A DNA stretch of 64,000 nucleotides from Tubulanus polymorphus. Lineage: Eukaryota; Nemertea; Palaeonemertea; Tubulaniformes; Tubulanidae. Numbering within the stretch: position 1 is the first letter of the stretch; each line of letters opens with the position of its first letter. The stretch lies in the NCBI RefSeq assembly GCF_964204645.1, contig NC_134035.1, positions 10,726,501 through 10,790,500 on the forward strand, given 5' to 3'. Shown piece after piece: positions 45,749 to 57,655 of this stretch. The translations under genes were made by a program, and so were the position numbers. The notes beneath the pieces were generated by a model. It did not search any database, had not been told where the DNA came from, and saw only the letters and a program-made list of their open reading frames with translations.

Positions 45749-47663
45749 TTTTTATGTTTCGTGCAGTCTATGGAATTCTTTTCCGCAGTCGTTAAGGCAA
45801 TGACCTTCATTGTTTTAAATCCGAAGTTGAAACCTATCTTTTAAATTGGCTTACTCTTAAACTATCTTTGCTGATTGCGTGGTTTGTTTCATAATGCCTT
45901 TCCTTATCGATGTGTCGACGTATATTGCGGACATTTCATCGTTCTACGCCATTATATAGGCGAATAAATCATTACTATCAAAAGTGAAAAAAGAAACATC
46001 GGAAAAGGCAAGAAAGGCAAAGAAAAAAAAGGCAAGAGTGAGAATGGTTTCGACATCAAGAGGGACATAGCCTGTTTCAGTTCCCTATACTAAAGATTTA
46101 CGAAAGGCCTTTCCACTAAGACACTTATCTCTACGAAGATTAAAAGTAACGCCTGATAATTTACCGAAAATGCTATACCAGCATAATCTCGGATGAGCTT
46201 TTTTCAGAACGGGAAAGATAATGGCACCGAGTATAGACTCAGACAGGAACATTGAGATATTATATGGATGTATCTTGCAGGGCGTTAGTACGGGGTTATT
46301 TTCACTCGAGTTTTCGAGCTTTCCGCGTATACATAAACATCGAAAACAATAAATAAGTTTCGAACCCGCGCGCGTTCGAAGAACTTCTCGGTTATAATTC
46401 AAAAGAAATACGTGTAAACGGGTTGCACGATCGATTTCTCAAATACTTTAACGGCTCGTTGATGTTACCGTTGTCTGATTTCCATTAATGCTAACAAATA
46501 AAGGTGTATTAAACATATTTCATGTACGTGAACGCCTTCCTAGAAGTCTAATCCCAAAAAAATGTTGATGAAATTCCGTATTTACTTCACTTTCATCCAT
46601 AGCGTTGGTTCGGATAGTTTTGTCGGTCGCATCGGCGAATTCGTAATTACGAGGAATGAAGCCACCTCGATACTGTCGGCGAGAATGCTGGTATTGATTA
46701 TGCCGGTATTTATTTTCACTTTGCGGCTCAATATATTGCCGTCCCATGCGGCGACTGGTGTCGCCAGCAAAAACAATAGGTATTCTTCAATTTCCGCCTG
46801 GGGTTAATTCGTCACCGGAATTATTATAGATCGATTCGGAAGCTGAATTTCATTGTAAAAGCTTAGATCGACAGGGAGACGCGAGGATGGGGGTTCGATT
46901 TGGATCGGCCACCAGTGATTTACGACATTCATATTCTATTGAACATGCGTTAAGCCGATGTGTAGGGGAAGCTTAACCTGAAGCCGGATGCGCTAAGCCG
47001 TCCAACAGAAACAGTTTCCGTGTATTCTTTTTTTTAATTTTCACTGTAGCGCTTAGTCGAGGCAATGAAGTCGAGAAAAACACTTTTTTGTCAAAAAGTC
47101 AAAATTGAGCCTCGATAGTAAAATAATTAACAAAACGAATGCAACAGTCTCATAATCACCCTTTTGACGCCTATGATTTTCATTTTGCCTTCAAGCCAAT
47201 TCTGACATTTAGGCTCTTAATCCGTAACTCCTACGTAATTACGACGTCATTCAGTAAGCGGATATCATACGTTGGCGTACGGGCTATAATTCAGAACTTA
47301 TCGTATATACTTTGGTAAACAAGACGGTTATAAATACTCTAATTTTTGAAGATATCAATTCAATACCGATGAATTAGTAATGAATAAATGGAACATGGAT
47401 GAAAAAGCGATCAAGATCGGATGAAATCCTAACTCATCTGTCGAACGAAACATTTCACCTGCCTTTTACTGGTGAATGCTACATTAATCCGTCGACTTCT
47501 ACTACGTGATCAATAGATAATGATTTGATCTGCTGGGTAGAATGAGTCAATCAGCCCGATGCGTTCGATAAAAAACCATCATTTCCATCTTATCGTCGCG
47601 TCTCGTTGAGTTTAGAAGCCTCAGATAGCGTCTCTTTATCCCGAAATCATCAGCCAGCAAAGT
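45749..47663. other. Gene-poor stretch
   Basis: Three overlapping frames at 46520-46807 on both strands compete. None has a recognisable domain. Confidence 0.3.
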
Positions 47664-47790
47664 CAAACACCCTGTTCCGCTCGCGGCAGGTGTGGCGGGC
47701 TTGTAAGGAAGGCCAACTCAAAACAAATCAAACGAAATCAACCGATCAAATAAATAACAGGGTCAATCACGATTTTAAGATGTAAAAAAG
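47664..47790 (+). repeat. Dispersed repeat copy
   Basis: CACCCTGTTCCGCTCGCGGC, AGGTGTGGCGGGC, CAAACGAAATCAACC and AACAGGGTCAATCACGATTT, as at 28815-28975. Confidence 0.65.
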
Positions 47791-48379
47791 AAATAATTTA
47801 TTCAATCTTTCGTAATTTCAAACTGAAGTCTAAAAATGTCTTCCTTCGTCAATTATGAAGTTGTGGAGTAACGTCACGGGCTCAAAATAGGGTGGTTATC
47901 CTATTTCAATTAGATTTGAAATGCCACTTTGACATTTATCTAGTTTTCACGTTTGTGTCGTAATGGTTTTCGAATTACCGAAGTTTCTAAACAGAAATGA
48001 ACGGCAAATGCGAGTCAAATGCAATAATGTTGATAACAATATCAAGAGGCAATAACATATAGAATGTAACAATAAGCTTTCATATCAAATCTCTGCTTAA
48101 CGCACCGATGACTTCGGGGGGAATCTTGGCGTTTATATATGTATATGTATATGATTGCGCGGCTGTTCGAGTTTCGGGTTACTCTCTCTCTCTCCCTTTC
48201 AATATCCTATCAATTTTTGCGCTTTCACAGATATCAGACGCCTCAACACGGTGTGTTATAAATTATCATCTATCTCAACCGATCGTTGTTTTTTCCTGTA
48301 TAGATAGATGTACGTGTATAAATACATTTATACTTGAACTAGTAGAATGACCACGCTGAAACGTGGAGATAAAACCCAC

Positions 48380-48535
48380 TAAATAAAGATTAAAAAGTTT
48401 AAAAGATTCAAAAAATTACAAAGACACGATTTATGAGATTTATGACACCTGATGATGATCTCTAGTGTGAGATCGAAACGTCGTGTCTTTTAGATTTTTT
48501 GTATAAATTCTGAATTTTTAACTTTAAGTATGTAT
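48380..48535 (+). repeat. Hammerhead-like foldback repeat
   Basis: AAAGACACGA at about 48419-48428 pairs with TCGTGTCTTT at about 48480-48489. Between them lies ACCTGATGATGATCTCTAG with GAGATCGAAACG. This gives CTGATGA (with one extra T), a 6-bp stem GATCTC/GAGATC, then GAAAC. The order is that of a hammerhead core, but the extra base and an unclear stem I make activity doubtful. Confidence 0.5.
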
Positions 48536-48738
48536 ATAATGGGGTTTTCCTATCTTGATACAGTCGAGCTGATTCGACAGACTGCTCGACGCTTACACAG
48601 TACACTCCGCTCAAGTCAGATCTTTTGGGCCCGTAAAAATGTGTCCGACTTCAGCGATATCTGAGTTGGATGTTTCGTGTTTCTTGAATGGTGTTACGAA
48701 AAGTATTCCAACAAACACCCGAGTTGAACGGTTATCCG

Positions 48739-48803
48739 AGTTGATAGGATCCGACTCGGGCGGAGTCGACCGTTGATAGGATCCGACTCGGGCGGAGGCG
48801 ACC
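48739..48803 (+). repeat. 32-bp tandem duplication
   Basis: TTGATAGGATCCGACTCGGG followed by CGGAG(T/G)CGACCG occurs twice head to tail. Confidence 0.85.
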
Positions 48804-50095
48804 GTATCCTAAAAACCGAAGAACTTTGACACCGTAGATTTCTTCTCAAGAAATCTGTTTCATGATATGTACTTAGCATATGTCCTCGCTCGTCGCGAGA
48901 GCCTTATTATTTTGAACAAATTGCATAAGTTTAATGAATCGAATTAAAAACCTCACGAAGAATGAGGACATACGTAATGTACGTAACTCAACGCGGACCT
49001 AAGTGCAAAAAATTCGTCCCTCGGTATTTTCTCATTTCTTCCGAAGCTTTCCATATGTACATCTATTAAATATGAATGAAAACGAACGCGTTGCAGCGTA
49101 GAGAAAAATTTGATCAGCTTTAAAGTGGTGAATAGGGTCTCCAAACAGCGTCGAGTTACCGGCGAATTATTTTTCTTCGTATTGTTAGTGGCCTTTTTAT
49201 AAGGTATCAAATACGTAAATATCATGCGATAATTTTTCTTATATGAAGACACCTTCGCGCGTCACTCTTTTCATCGAATTCCTTCGATATTCGTTTTTTG
49301 CTCGAAGATCTTTGGAAAAAAAAACACATCCCAGTGATTCATATCCGTAGGTAGACAATCTGTATGAACTTTTTGAAAAAGAGAATTTCCAACAAAATAA
49401 ATGACAGAAAAGAATGCGATGTTGATAAGTATAGAAAAGGAGATTTCATCGTTGATTTATTTGGAAAAAAAATTGTGCGTAGATGAGACTTGGGAAAATT
49501 CTCCGACCTATTTTCAGCTATATTTACTTACAGCAAAGTACACAAACCCTTACTTAAAGTACGGTAATTATTTTCTAATCATGCTACAAAAAATTAGTCT
49601 ACGTTGATTGATGAAAAAAGTTACCAACCTTAGCTTCTTGCGAGTTCGTTTCCGTCAAAAGTCGGCGAGTTTTCGATTTCGCGATCTTCTCGTTGCGTTT
49701 GATTTTTCGATAGTTTATCCGTCGCACGCAAGCTTATACAACACGCTTTCGTCCTTGTGAATATCGTATTGAGAAAAGGTTGCTGCAACTGAGTTCCTCG
49801 GTTAAATATGGTTGTGTCGGACCCACGCTTTCCCACTGACGCGCAATCGGTGAACGAAGTGACAAGTATACGAATGTATTCGTACGTTGTCGGAGCGCGC
49901 CGCAGAATCTCTCGTCTGCAGGTATCGTGTGCGCCGCGCGCCGCCGCTTACCAGCTGCATCCTGGGAAAACTGTACATAGCCGTCAAGTGAAATCGTCTA
50001 CCTCGTCAAATCATCCTTTCCAGGCGCGGATTCAGACGGTAGAACCGCAGACAAATTTCTTGCCCTTTTTTCATTTTTTCATCCCAGAAGTAAAA

Positions 50096-50221
50096 ATGGC
50101 GCAAAGTAGTCGTCCGTATCAATCCCAAAAGGGCACATTCTTACACGACGAGGCAGATACTTTTAAGCAAAAGGCAGGGCATTCTTCAGGGCTGGGTTTC
50201 ATGGATGTGGAAGAAAGATAG
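50096..50221 (+). CDS. Candidate small terminal exon, unknown protein
   Basis: A strong acceptor (TTGCCCTTTTTTCATTTTTT then CATCCCAG ending at 50087) is followed by AAGTAAAA and ATG at 50096 in good context (AAAATGG). The 41 codons MAQSSRPYQS, QKGTFLHDEA, DTFKQKAGHS, SGLGFMDVEER end in TAG at 50219-50221. The frame also reads in from the acceptor (phase 2, Val-Lys before the Met), so it may continue an upstream exon. Hydrophilic, with no signal peptide or membrane segment. I do not recognise the family. A foldback element begins right after the stop. Confidence 0.35.
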   Translation: MAQSSRPYQSQKGTFLHDEADTFKQKAGHSSGLGFMDVEER

Positions 50222-50361
50222 TCCCTGGGATTATTTTGAAATTCATCAGTTATAACCATGGTTTCTCATTGTTACTATGATGGTTGTCACCTAGATTGAG
50301 GATAACTTGAGATAACCTATCCTAGGGATAACTTTGATACTCAGTCTATGAAACCGGGCCC
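50222..50361. mobile_element. Probable decayed foldback MITE
   Basis: The right end AGTCTATGAAACCGGGCCC and interior GGATAACTTGAGATAACC resemble the 45.6-kb family. The left end is weak. Confidence 0.4.
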
Positions 50362-52162
50362 AAGATTTCATCTTTGCTGCCTGGAAACCACATCTCAATG
50401 CAGTAAATTCTCTAGAAAAATTCATTTGAAGCTAGGACATTGCACCAAAAAGGAGTAAAATTTCAAAATTTCACTTGAAGGACCCCCGGACACCCCCTCG
50501 TTTATCGTGGATCAACAGACACCCTCGCTTCTCGTGAATTATATTCTTGTGTTGTGCTACCCTCAACAGTGGTGCCTGGATCCGTCCCTGCTTTCCTCAT
50601 TATACATCATTATCGACTATATACTTCTACTGTTGCAGTTTTATACCGATTCCTGCCAGACGCTCATTCGGGACCGCCTCAAAATTAATTTGTCATTGAA
50701 TTCAATTCATCATCACTGATAAAATACTCAACAAGTGGTTTACTATTTTGGACGCCCGATAGAAATAAAATATATGCATCACAATATTTACATTAGAAAA
50801 CAGTTTCGTCTTTCCATTGTTTACTCTTCAAATTACAAAATAATACCCAGTACCGTTATATATGTACCGGCGTGTTCGGAATCCAAACGTATCTCATGAT
50901 CGTCGCCATCTTTATTCAATATCAGTCGGTGGCAGCGACGAAAAATTACGAAGCTTTTAGCGTCGAACTGCGGCGGTTATTTCGCGATCAAAGTCTAAGC
51001 GAGTATTTCAGAAAAGCCGCAGCCGCATCGAGATAATTTCTCGCTAAGGCGCAGGCCGCCAACTTATACATCTCCGCTCGACGCGCGGAGTGAAAAAAAA
51101 AAAACAATCTCTAGAAATCGAATTCACGTCGTTTAGTTCGCATTCAAATTTATTCAAAGCTGCCGTTAAATCGTAGGCGTATATAAACGAACTCTTCGTC
51201 GTTCAACGGCGAGATCGGCGACATTTTACTATACCCGTAGTTTATTTCATCTATTATCGAGTCTACCACACCGGCGAAAGCAATTATTTTATTGCGCCAG
51301 CGCCGGGGTCCAACTGGTTTTAAACGGCAATTTTTCAAATTGCCGAACTGCGTCAGTTTTGATTCTGATTCACGAGAAAGACGACCATCGCGCTGTCGGC
51401 TGTTAAAACCGATTACCTGAAACTGTATATACGCGCGAGTGAGTGTATGTCCGTGTTTCTAGGACACTATTGAATGGGATTCTCACGCAGAAAGCCTCGT
51501 CGTTTCATGAATTATATATGGTGCAGTGCTTCATTGCATCTATAGCATGAGCATAATGCGCATACGCGTTGCATTTTCAAAATATAAAGCCCATCTGCAT
51601 ACGAGAGGAAAGATCTTTTTCAATCTAGTGAGGCCCGACGGAGCCGCTTTTTTATTTAAAAAAAAACTGGCTTTTTCAGTTATACGGAAGTGCAACCCCA
51701 ACGCTACAACGTTACAACGTTTGTCTAACCGAAAACCTCGCCTCCCCGACACTCTAGAATCTAATCGTGTAGATGCGCACTTTTCAAAATAATACAGGCC
51801 CCAAAAAACTGGTTCCGACGGAGCCGGCTTTTTAGTGCTTCCGTGTCGGTGGGCCTTTAGAAAATCCGTTGGATATTCGGTTCCGTCGGATATTCGTTTT
51901 AACGGTGACCGATTTCCATCGTGAAGCTGGACGTCAGGTACCGGGTATACACCCTTACAACTAAAATATCATAGCATCGAAAATTCATTGACGCACGGTC
52001 GAAATACGTATGCGGTCCCTGGTTTCGCATCGTCACTGCTCTCAATTTCTGCGACCGAAAATTATCGACGCACACGTTGGCTACCTGGATGAATCACCAC
52101 TATAGCGCCTAGAAACTGGAAACTATGTTAGTGTTGTTTCGGTAAAACATTAGTAAGAAACC
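50362..52162. other. Gene-poor stretch
   Basis: No supported gene. At 51635-51860 a block with GACGGAGCCGCTTTTTTA and GACGGAGCCGGCTTTTTAGT occurs twice near palindromic flanks, suggesting old repeat material. Confidence 0.35.
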
Positions 52163-52443
52163 CTAGGGCCAGTTGCATATTCATGGCTTAGATTCATAAA
52201 GACCGGTCTAAGACTAACTTAGTTCTATACCCGATCTAACAACTTTAGATATAAGACCACTTTTGGACTTAGTCACGACTGTGCAACTCGGCTAGGGGGC
52301 AGTTGCATATAGCCACGGCTTAGATTCAAGGCTTAGTCTATTAGACCATCTTAGTTGTATAGCCTTTCTAACAAGACCAGTCTTAAGATTTAAGTCGGAC
52401 TATCTATGGACTGAAATCATTACTATGCCTCTGCAGTTGCGTG
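52163..52443. mobile_element. Two adjacent foldback elements (GGGCCAGTTGCATAT family)
   Basis: The first (52163-52294) opens AGGGCCAGTTGCATATTCAT and closes CACGACTGTGCAACTCGGCT. The second begins at once with GGGGCAGTTGCATATAGCCA and is more diverged at its right end. CTTAGATT and GTCTAAGAC palindromes lie inside. Confidence 0.55.
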
Positions 52444-53424
52444 TCATCCTATATCTGTTAACTAACTCGTTGAAGTGGGAATCGGTTATTATGGGTTTTT
52501 CTGTGACAACGAATGATATTTGTTTCTATTCCGCGACTAATGCGGTTTTTAAGTCTATACGTTAGCGCGGAGATACTTACTCTTTTGCTAAGCCGCTCGA
52601 AGCGTCTTAAAAGCGTAACGGGGGTTTAACGATTTTCATATCCTGCGGCAGTTCCTGGAAAATTTCCAGACGCTCGCGACTACAGATTCGGCGTTACACG
52701 TTTCTGCGCTTTTAGCGACAGCGACGGATTTTCCCCTCGGCGATCCGACGAGTACAAAAAACTTACCTACACGCGTCTTAGTTCTTTGAATAGAACTTGG
52801 ATATGATATAGTGAAGAGTCAGGAAATTGAAGCTTTCTTTACAAATCGTCTTGTCGAACCGCTGTTTCATTCGCCAGACCAGGCGCTAAATACTTTCTGA
52901 ATGTTATGTTGCTTCGAACATGAAAGCTACCCTTATCTTGACCTCGCCTGGTTTTGACCCTTCGTGGCCGTATTTATTTGCGTGTAATCTTTTCTCACTC
53001 AAAGCTAAGAGCATTACGAGCAAAACTTTGACTTAAACAAGAAGTGCGAAAGTAATATTTGCATCCTCGTATCCAATAACTTTTGGTCGTTTCGGCAATT
53101 TTCCAGCTTTGACAATGCTGACTACCATTACGACGTCACATGTATGACCTCTGATTCGAGGACTGGCAGAAGCTTATTTGGTTTTGTGTATAAATTCGTT
53201 TTATGCCGTCACCGAATACATCCTCGCCACTTCGTAAAAGCAAACGCTGCCAGATTGCGGTATCGCTCTTGCGTAAACAGGATTTAGAAATGTGATCGAA
53301 AGCGCCGACCGCAGAGAAGAGAAGAGAACAGCAATCCTATTCGCGCCAAGGCTTTGTGCGGCACCGTATACGCGATGATAGGATTTGGAGGATGAGAAAT
53401 ACTATACCCATGAATGGATACGGA

Positions 53425-53818
<394 letters not shown>

Positions 53819-55456
53819 ATATTTTGGCGTCCCTAAAATCACCCAAAAATATTGGCACCCGACTAAAATGTTCTGCCGGAACTCGGTGAGTCACCTCACT
53901 ATAAACCGACGAGCACTTTGGAAAAAAAGAGATCGTTTATTCGAGATACTCGTACAAACTAGTGCGACTCCGAATTGTATCTCTATAGAGGTAATTCAAA
54001 ATTGATAAGACTTAAAGCAGATTTTATCATTTCGTAAATTGTTCATTCATTTTATGTCCATCGGCTTGAATTTTATTATCTTATTATCACCTTTGTAACG
54101 TTTTAATGTAATTTGATTCGTGAATAAAGAATAATAATAAAGAAAAATAATAATATTTGTTAAATAATGATTATTAACCAAAAGACACCCATATTTTCTG
54201 TGTCTTTTGGTTTTAATTTTTGATTAATAAACTTTGGCTCGTAATAAATTCTGCAAATTGTGTGGGTTTTAAACGTATCAAGTAATATGTTCGAATTGTT
54301 GTATATGGCTGCAAGAGTTTATAGGTTTGAAATCCTCTTATCCTTTTGCGTGCACGACTTTCAGCGAGTGAAGCCGTTTTCGCTTGTTTTCTGGTATTTT
54401 TTCGTGGTTCCATTAGCACATCCTTTCGCAGTTAATAAAACTTAAAAGGTGTTAAAGAGTGCGGCGCGTTGCGATGTGAAATTGATACATCTCCCAGGGC
54501 GATGTATGGCGATTAACAATTCTCCGAATAGTGGATTTTGGTGAATCGAGTAAAAATTTGATATTTTTCGTGGTTTTGACGTATGAATAATAATACGCAG
54601 TGAAATCTAATAGTGCGCTTTATGACGAATGTGTTCAGATGTGTTTAGATCGAATTTCGATGATTTGAATTTTGCAAAACATAATATTCCCCATTTATTC
54701 AAATATTGAAAGCTAAATAAGCCTGTAGGTAACAATCGCCCTGTTAAAACTACAAAGCTCGATTTTCTATCAAACAAATGCATAAAACCTAAATGAACAT
54801 ATATCATACTTAGTAACATCTAGGAATACATGCACATACTAGATTTTTAATTATTACTTTTAAACTATAATTCAGAGAGATTTTCGAAACTAAGATGTAA
54901 TTTTTAAAGCATGTTGCTTGCTTAGTCACAAAATAATGTTATTTTAAGTCATAGCTTGGTAGGAGACACAGATTTTCCAAGGCGAATATTGTTAAAAACA
55001 TCACGGAGTATTTGAAATTTTTGAAAACTATTAAAGTTTATAGAAGTTTTATTATACAAGAATATAGCAGTATTTTGTTGAGCTTTGCTGTGAAATCAAA
55101 TTTTGGGGGATTTTTACCGAGGTGAATTTTACCTGGGGGATTTATACCTAGGGGGATTATTACCTTTTACTATTATCTACATTATCAGTCACGACCCCGT
55201 ATGTTACGTAATAACACAAATCCGAAGACGAAATGATAGAATCGCGCATTATGATTTAAAAGAGAAAGGCATTCAACCTGTATTGGCTATGGAGAGCCGC
55301 TAGAAATACGTTTTTATTTCTTTCTGATAGATTCGTGGATAAACAGCGTCTCTGCGCCGTGTGCGAACAATCCAAAGTGTTGCGACCGACGCCTCTGGCT
55401 CGAGCGAAATGAGAAACTTTGAAATGCAGCTCGATGCAAAAATGTTTTTGAGCTCT
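53819..55456. other. Gene-poor stretch
   Basis: AT-rich. ACCAAAAGACAC and GTGTCTTTTGGT form a small hairpin at 54177-54212. AATAAAGAATAATAATAAAG at about 54124 resembles a retroelement 3' tail. No gene is supported. Confidence 0.35.
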
Positions 55457-55672
55457 AAACGGCAACATAACGTCTAGCCCGCGGAGTTGAATATGGTTAC
55501 TGGCACGTTATCAAAGGGTTGGCACTTTCGTAGTTCTACGGCGGTATCGCAGTCAACGGATCGCTTTTCACAGCCGCAGAACAAACTGTGTGCACGTGAA
55601 CTTGAAAATCAGGTCAATGCTTTTAAAGTAAACATAACGTCTTGCCCGCGGAGTTTAATATGGTTACTCTGA
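55457..55672 (+). repeat. Pair of about 45-bp direct repeats, 171 bp apart
   Basis: CATAACGTCTAGCCCGCGGA and GTTGAATATGGTTACT at about 55467-55501 recur at about 55632-55670 as CATAACGTCTTGCCCGCGGA and GTTTAATATGGTTACT. Confidence 0.7.
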
Positions 55673-55695
55673 TTCGCAGTTTTTTTTCACACCAG

Positions 55696-55801
55696 GCCCC
55701 AGTTCCACAGTTGTGAGTTAGAGTTAACTCTGAGTTAAAGTTAGTTCATTTTCAATGTTTTAACTCACAAATTTTAACTCACGACTGTGGAACTGGACCC
55801 A
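55696..55801. mobile_element. Foldback MITE, GGACCCAGTTCCACAG family
   Basis: GGCCCCAGTTCCACAGTTGT opens and ACGACTGTGGAACTGGACCC closes. GAGTTAACTCTGAGTTAA lies inside. It is the cleanest copy of the family in the window. Confidence 0.8.
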
Positions 55802-57185
55802 GCAGACCAAAATGCGTTTTGTTTTTTCTCCCCTAACCTCCATTTTACATGTAGCCTACAATTCATATTCTAACATTGTTTGAAGCCCACGCGCGTCTTG
55901 CTTATCTAATTACTAGATTGAAACTGACTTGATCTATTGAAGTGTAAAGCGAATGATGAAGATACATTGAATTTAGCGGATTTCTCGCTGTGTTTAGAAG
56001 AGTTCGCGAGGGGGTCATTGATTAAAAGCGTTTTGTTTCTATTACTGATTCGTGAGATTTTAAAATTCAGCGCCGCTTAGAAATATTCACCTCAGATAGA
56101 ATTAAATCTCGAGGCAAGCGCCTTCGCGATGAATGCCCGCGGCCACGTTGGCTTTTGAGCTATCTAATCCCTTAACAAATTACACCGTAAATTGATTATG
56201 TATTTATCTTAAAACATCTTTCATCTTGAAGTCGAGAAAAAGGCTCGCCTTAAGGTTTAAGGACTTTGATCAGCAATTCGTTTGATACCGAGAGATTTCA
56301 TCTTACTTATCCGCAAAGAATACTTTGTTTATATTTTTTCCAATCGCTCGGTATATACTTGGTCAGTAAAGAAAAAAATCCAACCGTCAAAAATTCATAT
56401 CTGTATAAGCAAACGAGGCACGTAGGCCTTTTTGAATATCATATCAAAGTGGTTGAATGTAAGCTTTCTTATATCAGTATCCAGGCGTAAATATATAAGT
56501 CGATATCAGCACGCGTCTGCCCGAAAAAAATCCATCACATTTCGCTCGCCAAAATAAAATCAACGAGATTGAAACGCCAAGGATGTAAGCGACGCAGCTC
56601 GCGGGTGCATAAAATAAGACCTTTAGATGTTTTAAGTCACAAAATAAGCGGCATCAACTTGAAAATCTCCGTATTGAGTGCCGGTGAGGATTTCAAAGCG
56701 TTCGTTCTCGCTGCGAAGATTAGCATTCTGCGTTTTCCGTCGCGGAATAAAAGACAATCCTATTCTGAAAATGTACGCGCGACTTGCCGAGGAAAAAACG
56801 AGTTTTCCTCACTTTTCCTGATGTTGATCGTCGAGCGAAATCGTCGCCGATTCCAGCCACGTATTCGCTCAGAATAATGTACAAAACGAAACGAACGTGT
56901 ATCCTATTACGATTCAAAGAATACTGTCAGCGCAAATGTTATCATTATCCGACATATCATCCTATAACGGTATCTAGAAATTGACGATGGCGCTCCATAA
57001 ATATTTGAATAAGTTGATGATATGAATCCAAATGGATAGAGTTAAGAATGATGTCGTCTTATTAAGATATATGGCAATCTGATATCATACTATGCACGTT
57101 CTACGAGCGTCACCAGGGGGATTTGGGGTTGCAACCGACCCCCTTTTTTAAATTTAGGATCCACTCATTTCATTAAAAAGGCCAC
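55802..57185. other. Gene-poor stretch
   Basis: Competing frames at 56569-56984 on both strands; no family features. Confidence 0.3.
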
Positions 57186-57270
57186 AATCTTCAAATGATT
57201 TTTTCATTGGGACTCGAACCTATAAGATCGACTAAGATGATTGGTAAACGCATCCGAGGCACCTGATATT
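57186..57270 (-). mobile_element. tRNA-like SINE fragment
   Basis: On the minus strand GGTGCCTCGGATGCGTTTAC precedes CTTATAGGTTCGAGTCCCAA (B box GGTTCGAGTCC). The spacing is tRNA-like but stems are incomplete. Confidence 0.35.
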
Positions 57271-57504
57271 CAAAATCTTCTAAGGGAGAGGGCGCCTCAA
57301 CCTGCTCTGGGATAGGCTGGCTCCGTTGGTGCCCGTGTTCTACGTATTGCCGATTTAGACTCCCCGCTAAAAAAAAGGACAAAATGATCTTCAACCTTGT
57401 AATATAATTATTTCCAAAATTTCGATGTATCAAATTAGGCTTCCAAGAAAATTAACCCCAATCAGTCGCTAAATTTGACCGTCGATCACACAACTATATC
57501 TGAA

Positions 57505-57655
57505 CTTCGATTTCTGATTTCAAAATCAAACCCCCTGGTTCGCTCCCGGCGGAGGAGTGGTGGCTTTGTGAGGGACACTCAATAAAAAAAAATCAAACGA
57601 AATTTACCTAGCAAATATATAACTAAGAGAGTCAATCCCTATTTTAAGACATCTC
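57505..57655 (+). repeat. Dispersed repeat copy
   Basis: AACTTCGATTTCTGATTTCA, AAACCCCCTGGTTCGCTCCC and GAGTCAATCCCTATTTTAAG, as at 28815-28975. A weaker relative with TGGTTCGTTGTTCCCGGTAG lies near 59219-59238. Confidence 0.65.

Noticed and set aside
46520-46807. Three overlapping frames in one 290-bp patch
   Set aside because: None has a recognisable domain or a convincing pair of splice sites.
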